In this document: piece after piece, positions 50,492-58,390 of the stretch
How the letters are laid out: each line of letters starts with the position of its first letter
Position numbering within the stretch: the first letter of the stretch is position 1
Assembly (NCBI RefSeq): GCF_023227875.1
Contig: NZ_JALOCH010000011.1
Coordinates: 1 to 64,000, forward strand
Direction: 5' to 3'
Length of the DNA: 64,000 bases
From: Methanoregula sp.
GTDB taxonomy: Archaea; Halobacteriota; Methanomicrobia; Methanomicrobiales; Methanospirillaceae
Translations under genes and position numbers: made by a program
The notes under the pieces: generated by a model
What the model was told of the DNA's origin: nothing
Database searches by the model: none
What the model saw: the letters and a program-made list of their open reading frames with translations, nothing else

Positions 50492-50646
50492 CTCGTCGCG
50501 GGTTTCGCAGCATTCAGGTTCCGGGCTGAATAATCCGGATCCTGCTCTTCCTGCAGGCAGCCTGTGGCGACCTTTTTACAGGATCCTGTACCCCTCCCGA
50601 TAACCCGGCCCCGTTTCAATGGCCCGGTCCCGTCATAGTTCGGCAT
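50488..50646 (-). CDS. DUF5320-like small protein B, 52 residues
   Basis: The peptide MPNYDGTGPLKRGRVIGRGT continues with GSCKKVATGC and ends ...NAAKPATR. It has the DUF5320 signature (MPxxDGTGP...GRG...C) and matches copy A at 42327-42581. A GAGGGA Shine-Dalgarno precedes the ATG at 50646, and its TGA overlaps the atwA GTG start. It is easily missed because of its size. Confidence 0.78.
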   Translation of the reverse strand: MPNYDGTGPLKRGRVIGRGTGSCKKVATGCLQEEQDPDYSARNLNAAKPATR

Positions 50647-50675
50647 AGTATTCCCTCACTTCACAGGGAATTATT

Positions 50676-50693
50676 ACACATATGAGCATAAAG
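50676..50693 (-). promoter_or_regulatory. Palindromic operator-promoter, copy D (degenerate), before DUF5320 B-atwA
   Basis: TATGAGCATA at 50681-50690 differs from the core palindrome at one position. On the minus strand the context is CTTTATGCTCATATGTGT, preceded by a TTAAAT TATA-like box, in line with the other copies. It lies 35-44 nt before the DUF5320-like start. Confidence 0.7.
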
Positions 50694-50808
50694 ATTTAAG
50701 GATCGGGATCACAGGAACGTATGTGGAGCGGGCGCCGTCATGCATCTCCCGGTCACCACCAGTGTCCCGGCATGCCGGGCACCCGGCCCGTGAAAAAAGA
50801 AGTCTTTC

Positions 50809-51183
50809 TTAATGCTGGCCCGCGTTATCCTTCGGGCATTTCGGGCACCGGCCTTCAGCAGGTTTTGTACAGCCAGCCATCTCAATACCCTTGCCATTGA
50901 CGAGTGCATCGGCTATTTTCCGGCGTGCTTCGTGGAGATCGCGCCACGCGGTCTTGCGCGAGACTCCAAGTTTCTCCGCTGCCTCTTCCTGTTCGAGCCC
51001 TTCGAGATCAATGAGCCGGATCAGCTCGATCTCTTCAGGCTGGAGCGAGATCCCCTGCCCTTCCTCCGCATGGCAGCAGGGCTTATAGCACCGCGACTCG
51101 GATGCCGTGGCAATGATACGCCTCACGCGTGGCCGTCCCCGCCGCGGGCATTCATTCACATCAATGCTCTCATCCGCTGTCAT
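50809..51183 (-). CDS. DUF134 (UPF0251) HTH regulator B
   Basis: The 124-residue protein parallels DUF134 A: CPRRGRPRVRR, a CYKPC pair, LQPEEIELIRLIDLEGLEQEEAAEKLGVSRKTAWRDLHEARRKIADALVNGKGIEM and a C-terminal Cys cluster (CTKPAEGRCPKCPKD). It has its own likely leaderless promoter (AAATTATACTATTC about 30 nt upstream) with an ATACTA...TAGTAT inverted repeat (51197-51221) suitable for autoregulation, and no copy of the cluster palindrome. Confidence 0.9.
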   Translation of the reverse strand: MTADESIDVNECPRRGRPRVRRIIATASESRCYKPCCHAEEGQGISLQPEEIELIRLIDLEGLEQEEAAEKLGVSRKTAWRDLHEARRKIADALVNGKGIEMAGCTKPAEGRCPKCPKDNAGQH

Positions 51184-51262
51184 GGATTGTTCCTGAATAC
51201 TAGTGTGTGTGCGAATAGTATAATTTGATTACCGGATTGCCGGTTAACTATTCCGAATCGGC

Positions 51263-51547
51263 TTATCTATGGTTTTTCTGTGCCGGCCGTTCCTGCACAA
51301 GATATTTTTTAATGATCCGGTATGGAGGGGCCGTATCCCGGAACTTTTCCATCCGGGCTACCTTATACGGGCAGGAGATGAACGGGCCGTGGTGGATCTT
51401 CTGTAAAAAACCTGATAATGCCGGCCCTGCCGATTCGTCCAGCTGGAAAAACAACCGGATTTCCCTGACCGTAACCCAGCGTTCGGCCGAACCGGTTGCC
51501 TCCATGTACTGCTCCAGCAGATCGGGGACTTCCGGATGTCGGATCAT
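51263..51547 (-). CDS. Small HTH-like paralogue 4 (94 residues)
   Basis: The core MIRHPEVPDLLEQYMEATG...RWVTVREIRLFFQLDESAGPALSGFLQKIHHGPFISCPYKVARMEKF...IIKKYLVQERP is closest to paralogue 1. ATG 51547 matches the starts of the other copies; the frame is open 23 codons upstream into the next gene. It lies 41 nt after the Cys/His-rich gene and probably shares its transcript. Confidence 0.7.
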   Translation of the reverse strand: MIRHPEVPDLLEQYMEATGSAERWVTVREIRLFFQLDESAGPALSGFLQKIHHGPFISCPYKVARMEKFRDTAPPYRIIKKYLVQERPAQKNHR

Positions 51548-51588
51548 GACGGGTCGTTGTGTGCGATTCTTAAAAAAAAGATGCGTCC

Positions 51589-51825
51589 TTAATGACACCG
51601 TGGGCCATGGCCGCAACGGTGGCGGGCTTCTTTTGCGGCCTCACCGGAACCGCAGCAGCAGGAATCTCCGAATTTCAGGTCAGACGTGCAGGTATCCCGG
51701 TGGCTGGGGGAACCCGGAACTTCTTCGTGCTGCTCGCCGCAGGCACAGGTGTGCAGGATAGTGGATTTGTTCTCGTTGCTGGATTTTCTGGCATCAGTGG
51801 ATTCTGGTTGTGTATTGTCTGGCAT
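51589..51825 (-). CDS. Cys/His-rich small protein, 78 residues
   Basis: The N-terminal third is polar and disordered-looking; the rest holds many potential metal ligands: HTCACGEQHEE, HRDTC, GDSCCCGSGEAAKEARHRCGHGPRCH. The CCCG...RHRCGHGPRCH end resembles short metal-binding or Fe-S-sequestering tails, as found in NifX-like neighbours. No family recognised. It is the first gene after palindrome copy E (start codon 41 nt away). Confidence 0.68.
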   Translation of the reverse strand: MPDNTQPESTDARKSSNENKSTILHTCACGEQHEEVPGSPSHRDTCTSDLKFGDSCCCGSGEAAKEARHRCGHGPRCH

Positions 51826-51860
51826 TGGTTCACCAACCGTACGGTGGCCGTACGATAATT

Positions 51861-51878
51861 ACTCATATGCGCATAAAT
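51861..51878 (-). promoter_or_regulatory. Palindromic operator-promoter, copy E
   Basis: Core TATGCGCATA at 51866-51875; minus-strand context GATTTATGCGCATATGAGTA, with TTTAAATG as TATA-like box upstream. It lies between the divergent Cys/His-rich gene and the MBL-fold gene, and could affect both. Confidence 0.83.
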
Positions 51879-51999
51879 CATTTAAACCATTGGAACCTGA
51901 CAGCGTGTGGACAGAGAGTCTCTCTCCCCTCACCAGGCTGGTCAATACTCCTTGAAAAAAGGAAAAGGCTCATCCCCTTCCCTTGCGAGATATTCTTCC

Positions 52000-52851
52000 A
52001 TGACCCCGCAGCTCATCCTCACTGTCCTTGTCGATAATACCACACTTACAGACCATGAGTTCATGGGGGAAGCCGGGCTCTCATTCCACATTGAGACGGG
52101 GGGCAAGAAAATCCTGTTTGATACCGGGCTCTCCGGCCTTTTTCTTACCAATGCGGAAAAGAGGGGGATATTCCTGTACGACATGGACTTCCTCATCCTC
52201 TCGCATGGACATATCGATCACACGGGGGGTGTACCCACGTTTTCCTGTTACCTGGCAGGGGCAGATCCATCTGACAGGAAATCCCGGGTGCCACACCTCA
52301 TCGCCCATCCCCGCTGCTTCTGGCCTAAAGAAAAAGATGGCAGGAAAAATGGTTCACCGGTAAGTGAAGCAGAGATACGACAGCAGTTTTCGGTAAACCT
52401 CTCTGACAAACCTGTCTGGATTACCGATGACCTTGTCTTCCTCGGTGAGATCCCGAAAAGGTTTGCCTTTGAGCAGGGTGATCCAGGCAAGCGGACGATT
52501 CACACCCCCAACGGGAAAATTGAACCGGATTCCCTGCTTGACGATTCCTCGCTTGCGTTCCGCTCAGCAAAAGGACTCATCATCATCACCGGATGCTCCC
52601 ACGCGGGGATCTGCAATATCACGGAATACGCCCGGGAGATCTGCGGGGAGAAGCGGGTTGTAGATATCATCGGCGGGCTTCACCTGCTTTCACCGGAACC
52701 AAAACGGCTCGTAAAAACAGGAAAATACTTAAATCGTCTTCATCTCAATGCGCTGCATGCCTGCCACTGCACATCGCTCCCGGCAAAACTCGCCCTTGCA
52801 GACTATTGTCCCATGCAGGAGGTAGGCGTGGGGATGAAATTTGAGTGGTAA
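52000..52851 (+). CDS. MBL-fold hydrolase, COG1237 type
   Basis: The 283-residue metallo-beta-lactamase starts TVLVDNTTLTDHEFMGEAGLSFHIETGGKKILFDTG. The metal motif is SHGHIDHTGGVP (H69, H71, D73, H74), then ITGCSHAGICNI and GGLHLL. This is the COG1237 family, one member of which is the methanopterin-pathway beta-ribofuranosylaminobenzene-phosphate-dependent dihydropterin synthase of methanogens; many members are uncharacterised. A C-terminal HACHC adds ligands. ATG 52000 gives the family start; the frame is open 31 codons upstream. Confidence 0.82.
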   Translation: MTPQLILTVLVDNTTLTDHEFMGEAGLSFHIETGGKKILFDTGLSGLFLTNAEKRGIFLYDMDFLILSHGHIDHTGGVPTFSCYLAGADPSDRKSRVPHLIAHPRCFWPKEKDGRKNGSPVSEAEIRQQFSVNLSDKPVWITDDLVFLGEIPKRFAFEQGDPGKRTIHTPNGKIEPDSLLDDSSLAFRSAKGLIIITGCSHAGICNITEYAREICGEKRVVDIIGGLHLLSPEPKRLVKTGKYLNRLHLNALHACHCTSLPAKLALADYCPMQEVGVGMKFEW

Positions 52852-52893
52852 AGGTACCACTGCCATTTCCCGCTCCCCACTATCGCTGTCTCT

Positions 52894-54231
52894 TTATTTG
52901 AGCCTGAGCCGCTGCCCATTTCTCATCGGGTGGACATCTTTGTTTACCGTGTATCCCAGGTCACCGGCAAACTCGGCATAGCCTGCCGTCATCTTCAGGT
53001 CCGCGTGGGCAGGGATGATATGCTGGGGCTGGAGCATCTGGATGAACTCGTAGTGGTCTTCCCGGTAGGCATGGCCGCTCACGTGCAGATCCTCAAAGAC
53101 CCGCGCACCGGTCTTTTTGAGCAGTTGCTCTACCACGTACCGCTGCCCATAGTTCATCGGGTTCGGGATCACGTTCGCCGAGAAGAGCACCTTGTCACCC
53201 TTGTTCAGCTGGTATGGAGTGTCGCCGTGCGCAATACGAGTCAGGATCGACCCGGGCTCTCCCTGGTGACCGGTGACAATGGGCAGGAACTTTTCCTTTC
53301 CCTCCTTCATCATCCGGCGCATCACGCGGTCAACGGTCCGCCGGTCGCCAAAGACGCTCGCGGTCGGGGGGAACGAGACGAATTTCATCTGTTCTGCGGT
53401 TGTCGAATATTTCTGCATCGAGCGCCCGAGAAAGACCGGCCTTCGGCCGATCTCGTGGGCACATTCCGCGATGGTCTTCACGCGGGAGATGTGGGACGAG
53501 AACGTGGATACGAGAATCGAACTCTTGTCGTCCTCGAAACTGGTGATGACATCCCGCACGAGGTCCCGGGCGATCCGCTCGCTGGGGCACCGCCCGGGGC
53601 GGTGGATGTAGGTGCTTTCCACGATAAGGGCGAGCACCCCTTCCTTGCCGAGCTGGCGGAACCGGGCGAAATCCGGAGGCTTGCCGATGACCGGCGTCCG
53701 GTCGAACTTGAAATCGCAGGCATAGACGATCGCACCGTGAGGTGTGTGGAGCACGGGGGTCACGGTATCGATGATCGAGTGCTGCGTGTGCACGAATTCA
53801 AGGACAATGTTCGGCGAGATCGTGTACTTCTGTCCTGCGCTGAGCGCGAAGAGCCGGTTGCCCACGCCGAATTTCTTCTCGCCCGAGATCTGCTGGCGGA
53901 TCAATTCGGTTGCATAGGGTGTCGCAATGATCGGTGCCTTGTACCGGTGCGCCAGTTTCGGGATCGCACCGATGTGGTCAAGGTGCCCGTGCGAGCATAC
54001 AATGGCCTTGACGGTGCCTTCGACATTCTGCAGCACGGTGTCGTCCGGGATCGCCTTGATCTTGATGAGATCAAGGGAATGCATCTCGTCGACTTCCGCG
54101 TCCTCATGGATCATCAGCTGGTCGAGGCGAAGCCCCATGTCAAAGATGACAATTTCTTTTCCGCAGCGGACGGCGGTCATGTTCCGACCTACCTCGTCAT
54201 ATCCGCCAACGGCGATAATTTCTATTTCCAT
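52894..54231 (-). CDS. rnj: Archaeal RNase J (beta-CASP ribonuclease)
   Basis: This 445-residue enzyme has the MBL motif SHGHLDHIGAI (H81-H86), the DFKFDRTP and ESTYIHRPG steps, the beta-CASP region with SSHISRVKTIAE and the C-terminal SGHAYREDHYEFIQMLQPQHIIPAH. It matches archaeal RNase J, a 5'-3' exoribonuclease in RNA turnover. It is shorter than bacterial RNase J (about 550), as usual in euryarchaeota. Single gene. Confidence 0.94.
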   Translation of the reverse strand: MEIEIIAVGGYDEVGRNMTAVRCGKEIVIFDMGLRLDQLMIHEDAEVDEMHSLDLIKIKAIPDDTVLQNVEGTVKAIVCSHGHLDHIGAIPKLAHRYKAPIIATPYATELIRQQISGEKKFGVGNRLFALSAGQKYTISPNIVLEFVHTQHSIIDTVTPVLHTPHGAIVYACDFKFDRTPVIGKPPDFARFRQLGKEGVLALIVESTYIHRPGRCPSERIARDLVRDVITSFEDDKSSILVSTFSSHISRVKTIAECAHEIGRRPVFLGRSMQKYSTTAEQMKFVSFPPTASVFGDRRTVDRVMRRMMKEGKEKFLPIVTGHQGEPGSILTRIAHGDTPYQLNKGDKVLFSANVIPNPMNYGQRYVVEQLLKKTGARVFEDLHVSGHAYREDHYEFIQMLQPQHIIPAHADLKMTAGYAEFAGDLGYTVNKDVHPMRNGQRLRLK

Positions 54232-54910
54232 CTGTGTTATTTCTCCTGTTTTTTTGCGTGATTACGTATTTCTGTTGAAAGATTTCTCGACATCCCGTGC
54301 GGGAACTGATACGTTCCCCTGCACACCCACAAACCGGCAATCTCTATATCTTTTTTGTGTATTCCGGCAGGGATGCCGGCCCGGAACAGGGTGCGGGAGG
54401 GTATCACAAGGAGCGGCACATTACCGGTGCCCGGCTCCGTTCCCCTCGCTCTGCGACAAGGTACATAGGGAAAAGCCTGTACAACGTGTCGTCGCGGGTC
54501 TCATGCAATGCCGTTATTTTCGGCTGATATTTTCCAGGGCCACATACGCGGGCCATCACCACGAAAACGTGGATCATCGTAACCCTCCCCACAGCCACCG
54601 GGTTATTTCCCCGATAAGGTGTGTCACAGATGGCAGTTCTGCCATCTTCCGCATGATCCCTGCGCACTATTTCCCGCACAGGTTGTCCCGGATTATCTGT
54701 AAATACCCGGAATCGTGTCTATGTTAAGTTGTGAGGCAGATACATCAAACTATGGGTTGTATCCAGCGGTTTGATGGGAGGTATGCTCGTAATCCTCGTC
54801 ATCAGACACGTGCAACCCTTACCACATCAGAAAATAGATTATACGTACAAAAGCCATCTTAGTACTACGCAATTGATAACGATACGACCAGTATTTTATG
54901 GTGAAATGAT
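54232..54910. other. Long gene-free stretch between RNase J and the VWA gene
   Basis: I see no certain gene. A perfect inverted repeat AGATGGCAG-TT-CTGCCATCT lies at 54628-54647. On the minus strand a 91-codon open frame (54404-54679) has moderate coding look in its last 57 codons (MIHVFVVMARVCGPG...) but no Shine-Dalgarno or known family. On the plus strand TTATACG near 54837-54843 is a plausible TATA box for the VWA operon. RNase P RNA or other known RNA hallmarks were not found. Confidence 0.5.
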
Positions 54911-55585
54911 ATGAGCGACAATATGTACCTCGACCAGCAGCCGCTGGGAGCGGTGACCTTTGCAGAGAACCCCGAACCCCGGTGCCCCTGCCTGTTGCTG
55001 CTCGACACGTCAGGATCGATGGCCGGCGAAGCGATCGCCGAGCTGAATGCCGGGATCAAATCGTTCTACAATGAACTGCAGGGCGATTCCCTCGCGATAA
55101 AGCGGGTTGAGGTCGCACTCCTCACGTTCGGCCCGGTCCGGGTCATCAGCGAGTTCAACACAGCGGAATGCTTTTTCGACCCGCAGCTCGAGGCCGTGGG
55201 TGACACCCCGATGGGGGAGGCGATCCGGAAGGGTGCCGAGCTGATCCGGGCCCGCAAGGAGCAGTACCGGGCAAACGGCATCTCGTTCTACCGGCCGTGG
55301 ATCTTCCTCATCACTGACGGTGCCCCGACCGATGAATGGCAGAGCGCTGCGGCGCTCGTCCGCGAAGGTGAAGCGTCCAAGTCCTTTGCCTTCTTTGCCA
55401 TCGGTGTCAACAAGGCGGACATGAAGATCTTAAAACAGATCTCGGTCCGCGAGCCGGTCAAGCTCCAGGGCCTGAAGTTCCGGGAGTTCTTCCAGTGGCT
55501 CTCCAATTCCATGAAGTCCGCGTCCCGGTCCAACCCCGGCGACCGGATCCAACTCGCTCCACCGCTCGGGTGGAGTGAGATATGA
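54911..55585 (+). CDS. TerY-like VWA domain protein
   Basis: The 224-residue protein is a single von Willebrand A domain. The MIDAS motif DTSGSMAG (about 32-39), a Thr in GDTPMGEAI and the ITDGAPTDEW Asp are intact, so it should bind Mg2+ and a partner protein. It resembles TerY of tellurite/stress clusters. Its stop overlaps the start of the phosphatase (ATGA). First gene of the VWA-PP2C-kinase triad. Confidence 0.9.
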   Translation: MSDNMYLDQQPLGAVTFAENPEPRCPCLLLLDTSGSMAGEAIAELNAGIKSFYNELQGDSLAIKRVEVALLTFGPVRVISEFNTAECFFDPQLEAVGDTPMGEAIRKGAELIRARKEQYRANGISFYRPWIFLITDGAPTDEWQSAAALVREGEASKSFAFFAIGVNKADMKILKQISVREPVKLQGLKFREFFQWLSNSMKSASRSNPGDRIQLAPPLGWSEI

Positions 55586-56349
55586 TATGGAAATCCACCG
55601 CTTCATCTGTCACGGGAAGATCGCACCTGGACCGCAGTGAAAGTGGGCAGGACTACAGCCGCGCCGGCTCCATCCGGATCGCGGACGGTGAATACTTCAT
55701 CGGTCTTGCCGCTGACGGCGCCGGCAGTACAACTGAAGGGGGGCGGGGGGCAGAGGTTGCCTGCGAGACCGTATGGGGATGCATCATCAACTGCCTCCGG
55801 CATGACGGTGACCTCCTGAATATTTCCGATGATGAAATCCGGGGGTGGGTCACCACATCGCGGGACGCGATTGCTGCGGAGGCGACAGGTAATGGGAAAC
55901 GAATGAAGGACTATGCCTGCACCCTCCTCGGGGCGGTGACCGGCAATGACCATACGGTCTTCTTCCAGATCGGCGATGGCGCGATTGTCGTGAGTGCCGG
56001 GGAAGACTACCAGACGATCTTCTGGCCGGAACAGGGGGAATACGCCAACACGACGTTCTTCGTCTCGGACGAAGCGTACCTGGAACGACTCAGGATCCTG
56101 CATGCCCCGACATCCCCCACGGAAATCGCTCTCTTCACGGACGGGCTGCAGAACCTCGTCCTCTCTTTCTCGCAGAAGAAAGCCCATGCCGGTTTCTTCC
56201 GGCCCCTGTTCGAAGCGCTCCGCAGGGACCCCGGTAACGAATTCTCTGATTTTTCCGGCCAGCTCGGGCGGTTTCTCCTCCGTGACGACATCAGCACACG
56301 GAGCGATGATGACAAGACCCTCGTTCTTGCGGTACAGGTCGCGGGTTGA
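55582..56349 (+). CDS. PP2C-family protein phosphatase
   Basis: The 255-residue protein has the PP2C core: ADGAGSTTEGGRGAEVACETV (Mg2+ Asp), CTLLGAVTGNDHTVFFQIGDGAIVV and LFTDGLQNL, ending with SDDDKTLVLAV. The usual RxxNED N-terminal part is replaced by HLDRSESGQDYS. It presumably reverses the adjacent kinase's phosphorylation. The kinase ATG lies 2 nt after its stop. Confidence 0.89.
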   Translation: MIWKSTASSVTGRSHLDRSESGQDYSRAGSIRIADGEYFIGLAADGAGSTTEGGRGAEVACETVWGCIINCLRHDGDLLNISDDEIRGWVTTSRDAIAAEATGNGKRMKDYACTLLGAVTGNDHTVFFQIGDGAIVVSAGEDYQTIFWPEQGEYANTTFFVSDEAYLERLRILHAPTSPTEIALFTDGLQNLVLSFSQKKAHAGFFRPLFEALRRDPGNEFSDFSGQLGRFLLRDDISTRSDDDKTLVLAVQVAG

Positions 56350-56351
56350 TC

Positions 56352-58367
56352 ATGGTCACCGTTCCTCTCACGTCATTTGTTGACAGCCATGGCACAACCC
56401 TCCGCCTCGGCAAGCGGATCGGGAGCGGCGGCGAGGGGGACGTATACGAGCTCCTGGCCGCTCCCCATACCACGGTAGCAAAGATCTACAAAAAGCCGCT
56501 GGATGCCCACAAACAGGAAAAACTCCGGCTGATGGCCCGGGGGTGCAATGATGACCTGGAGGACATTTCTGCGTGGCCAACAGATATACTCTGCACCCGG
56601 CCCGGTGGCCCGGTGGTCGGTTTCCTGATGCCGAGGATCGCTGATGCGAAGCCGATCCACATGCTGTACGGGCCTACGCACCGGAAAGAGACCTTCCCCC
56701 ACGCGGACTGGCGGTTCCTTGTGAGGGCGGCAAAGAACCTCGCGGCCGCGTTCTCCGTCATCCACAAGTACGGGTACGTGATCGGGGATGTCAACGAGGG
56801 CAATATCCTTGTCGATGACAAGGCCTGCGTCCGCCTGATCGACTGCGACTCGTTCCAGGTCCGGTCTCATGAACGGTTGTATTACTGCGAGGTAGGGGTG
56901 GCACACTTTACCCCCCCGGAGCTCCAGAAGTCCACAAACTTCCGGCTCGCACGGACCGCCAACCATGACAATTTCGGACTCGCGATCCTGATTTTCCAGC
57001 TCCTCTTCCTCGGGCGTCACCCCTATGCCGGGGTCTACTCCGGCAAGGAGGACATGCCAATCGAGAAGGCGATCGACGAGTTCCGGTTCGCCTACAGCAG
57101 GAATGCCCGTCTGAAGGCGATCGCCCCCCCACCCAACTCTGTTGGCCCTGCGATTGTCCCGGACCGGATTGCCCGGCTCTTCGAAGATGCCTTTGCCGAG
57201 TCCGGGACCGGGAACGGGGGCCGCCCCACGGCAGAGGAGTGGTGGGACATGCTGGATCCCTTCGAGGCAAATCTCCGCCGGTGCCAGGCAGACGGAGTCC
57301 ACTACCACTACGCCGGCCTCTCGTCCTGCCCGTGGTGCCGGCTTGAAGAGGCGTCGGGCGTCCTCATTTTCCTTTCCGCTGACAGCATCACGAAGATCGA
57401 TCTCAGGCGCGAGTGGCAGAAAGTGGAGGCCGTCCGTCCTCCGGGGCCTATGCCGGTGATCAGCCCGAATGCGTATCACCCGCACCCGGCCGCACTCGCC
57501 CCGGCCGTGGAACGGTCCCTTGCGTTCCGGAAGGTCCGCCAGCTCGCCGGCGCAGTGCTTGCCGGGGGCTGCCTGCTTCTTGCAATCGGGGAGGTAATCA
57601 TTGATCCCTGGGAGGTCCTCCTGATGGGGGCGATCGCCATCGCCCTCTTCTTCTTCCCGGGGAAGGAGGCGGAAGAGCGGAAGCGGCGGTGGGCCAGCCT
57701 TGAGTCAGCGGGATACATGTGGCGGCTCTGGAACCGGAAATGGACCGAGGAGGCAGGCGATGCCGCCTTCCTTGCCCAGCTGAAACGCCTGCGGGAGCTC
57801 AAACACACGTACGAACATATCAACCGACAGTTCCAGAACGGCCTCACCGCCCTTGAGACCACAATCCGTGACCGCCAGGTGCAGCAGTTCCTCAATAAAT
57901 ACCCGGTGGACCGGACCACCCTGCCCCGGTTCGGGACCGCCATACTGGCAGGCCTGAAGGCAGCGGGCATCGTCACCGCGGCTGACGTGATACCGGCGAA
58001 CCTGCACCGCGTCCCGCGGCTGGACCCGACCATCAGGAGCGAGCTGGTCTCGTGGCGGGAGAGGCTTAGTGCCGCATTTTTGTTCGATCCCACGAAGGGT
58101 GTGGATCAGGCCGATGTCCGGGCTCTCGTCCACCGATACCAGCCTCAGATGCGGCCGGTCGAACGGGAGCTGTTGCAGGGGACCGCCCGGCTCTCCCGGA
58201 TCCAGCAGGACGTTATTAAAAAACGGGTCACGCTCCGGCAACCCGTAGATAAGAGGGCACAGGAACTGGCCAGGGCAATGGCGGACTACCGGCCGTTCGA
58301 GAGCCCCGTACAAGAGGCAATCCGCCGGGATATCGAGGCGGTCAGGTCATACATCTTCTCCCGCTAG
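56352..58367 (+). CDS. Membrane protein kinase with C-terminal helix-hairpin-helix region
   Basis: The 671-residue protein starts with a Ser/Thr-kinase-like domain (about 1-310): glycine loop GSGGEGDVYEL, AKIYKK (Lys), GYVIGDVNEGNILVDDKACVRLIDCDSFQV (catalytic Asp-Asn; DCD in place of DFG) and PPELQ. A Cys pair SCPWC (about 328) follows, then two membrane helices (about 400-435), a basic helical region, and a helix-hairpin-helix-like part (LPRFGTAILAGLKAAGIVTAADVI). This is the kinase of TerY-phosphorylation triads. A TTG at 56346 is in frame; ATG 56352 is preferred. Confidence 0.88.
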   Translation: MVTVPLTSFVDSHGTTLRLGKRIGSGGEGDVYELLAAPHTTVAKIYKKPLDAHKQEKLRLMARGCNDDLEDISAWPTDILCTRPGGPVVGFLMPRIADAKPIHMLYGPTHRKETFPHADWRFLVRAAKNLAAAFSVIHKYGYVIGDVNEGNILVDDKACVRLIDCDSFQVRSHERLYYCEVGVAHFTPPELQKSTNFRLARTANHDNFGLAILIFQLLFLGRHPYAGVYSGKEDMPIEKAIDEFRFAYSRNARLKAIAPPPNSVGPAIVPDRIARLFEDAFAESGTGNGGRPTAEEWWDMLDPFEANLRRCQADGVHYHYAGLSSCPWCRLEEASGVLIFLSADSITKIDLRREWQKVEAVRPPGPMPVISPNAYHPHPAALAPAVERSLAFRKVRQLAGAVLAGGCLLLAIGEVIIDPWEVLLMGAIAIALFFFPGKEAEERKRRWASLESAGYMWRLWNRKWTEEAGDAAFLAQLKRLRELKHTYEHINRQFQNGLTALETTIRDRQVQQFLNKYPVDRTTLPRFGTAILAGLKAAGIVTAADVIPANLHRVPRLDPTIRSELVSWRERLSAAFLFDPTKGVDQADVRALVHRYQPQMRPVERELLQGTARLSRIQQDVIKKRVTLRQPVDKRAQELARAMADYRPFESPVQEAIRRDIEAVRSYIFSR

Positions 58368-58390
58368 CCTGCTGCCGCACAGGACCCGGT

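Noticed and set aside
41954..52851. Nitrogenase cluster
   Set aside because: NifX/NifB-like domains are present but no nifH, nifD, nifK, nifE, nifN or full-length nifB is seen; the proteins are the small stand-alone family members.
54404..54679. Possible 91-residue protein on the minus strand
   Set aside because: Coding look is moderate at best and no start signals or family were found; left as part of the unassigned interval.
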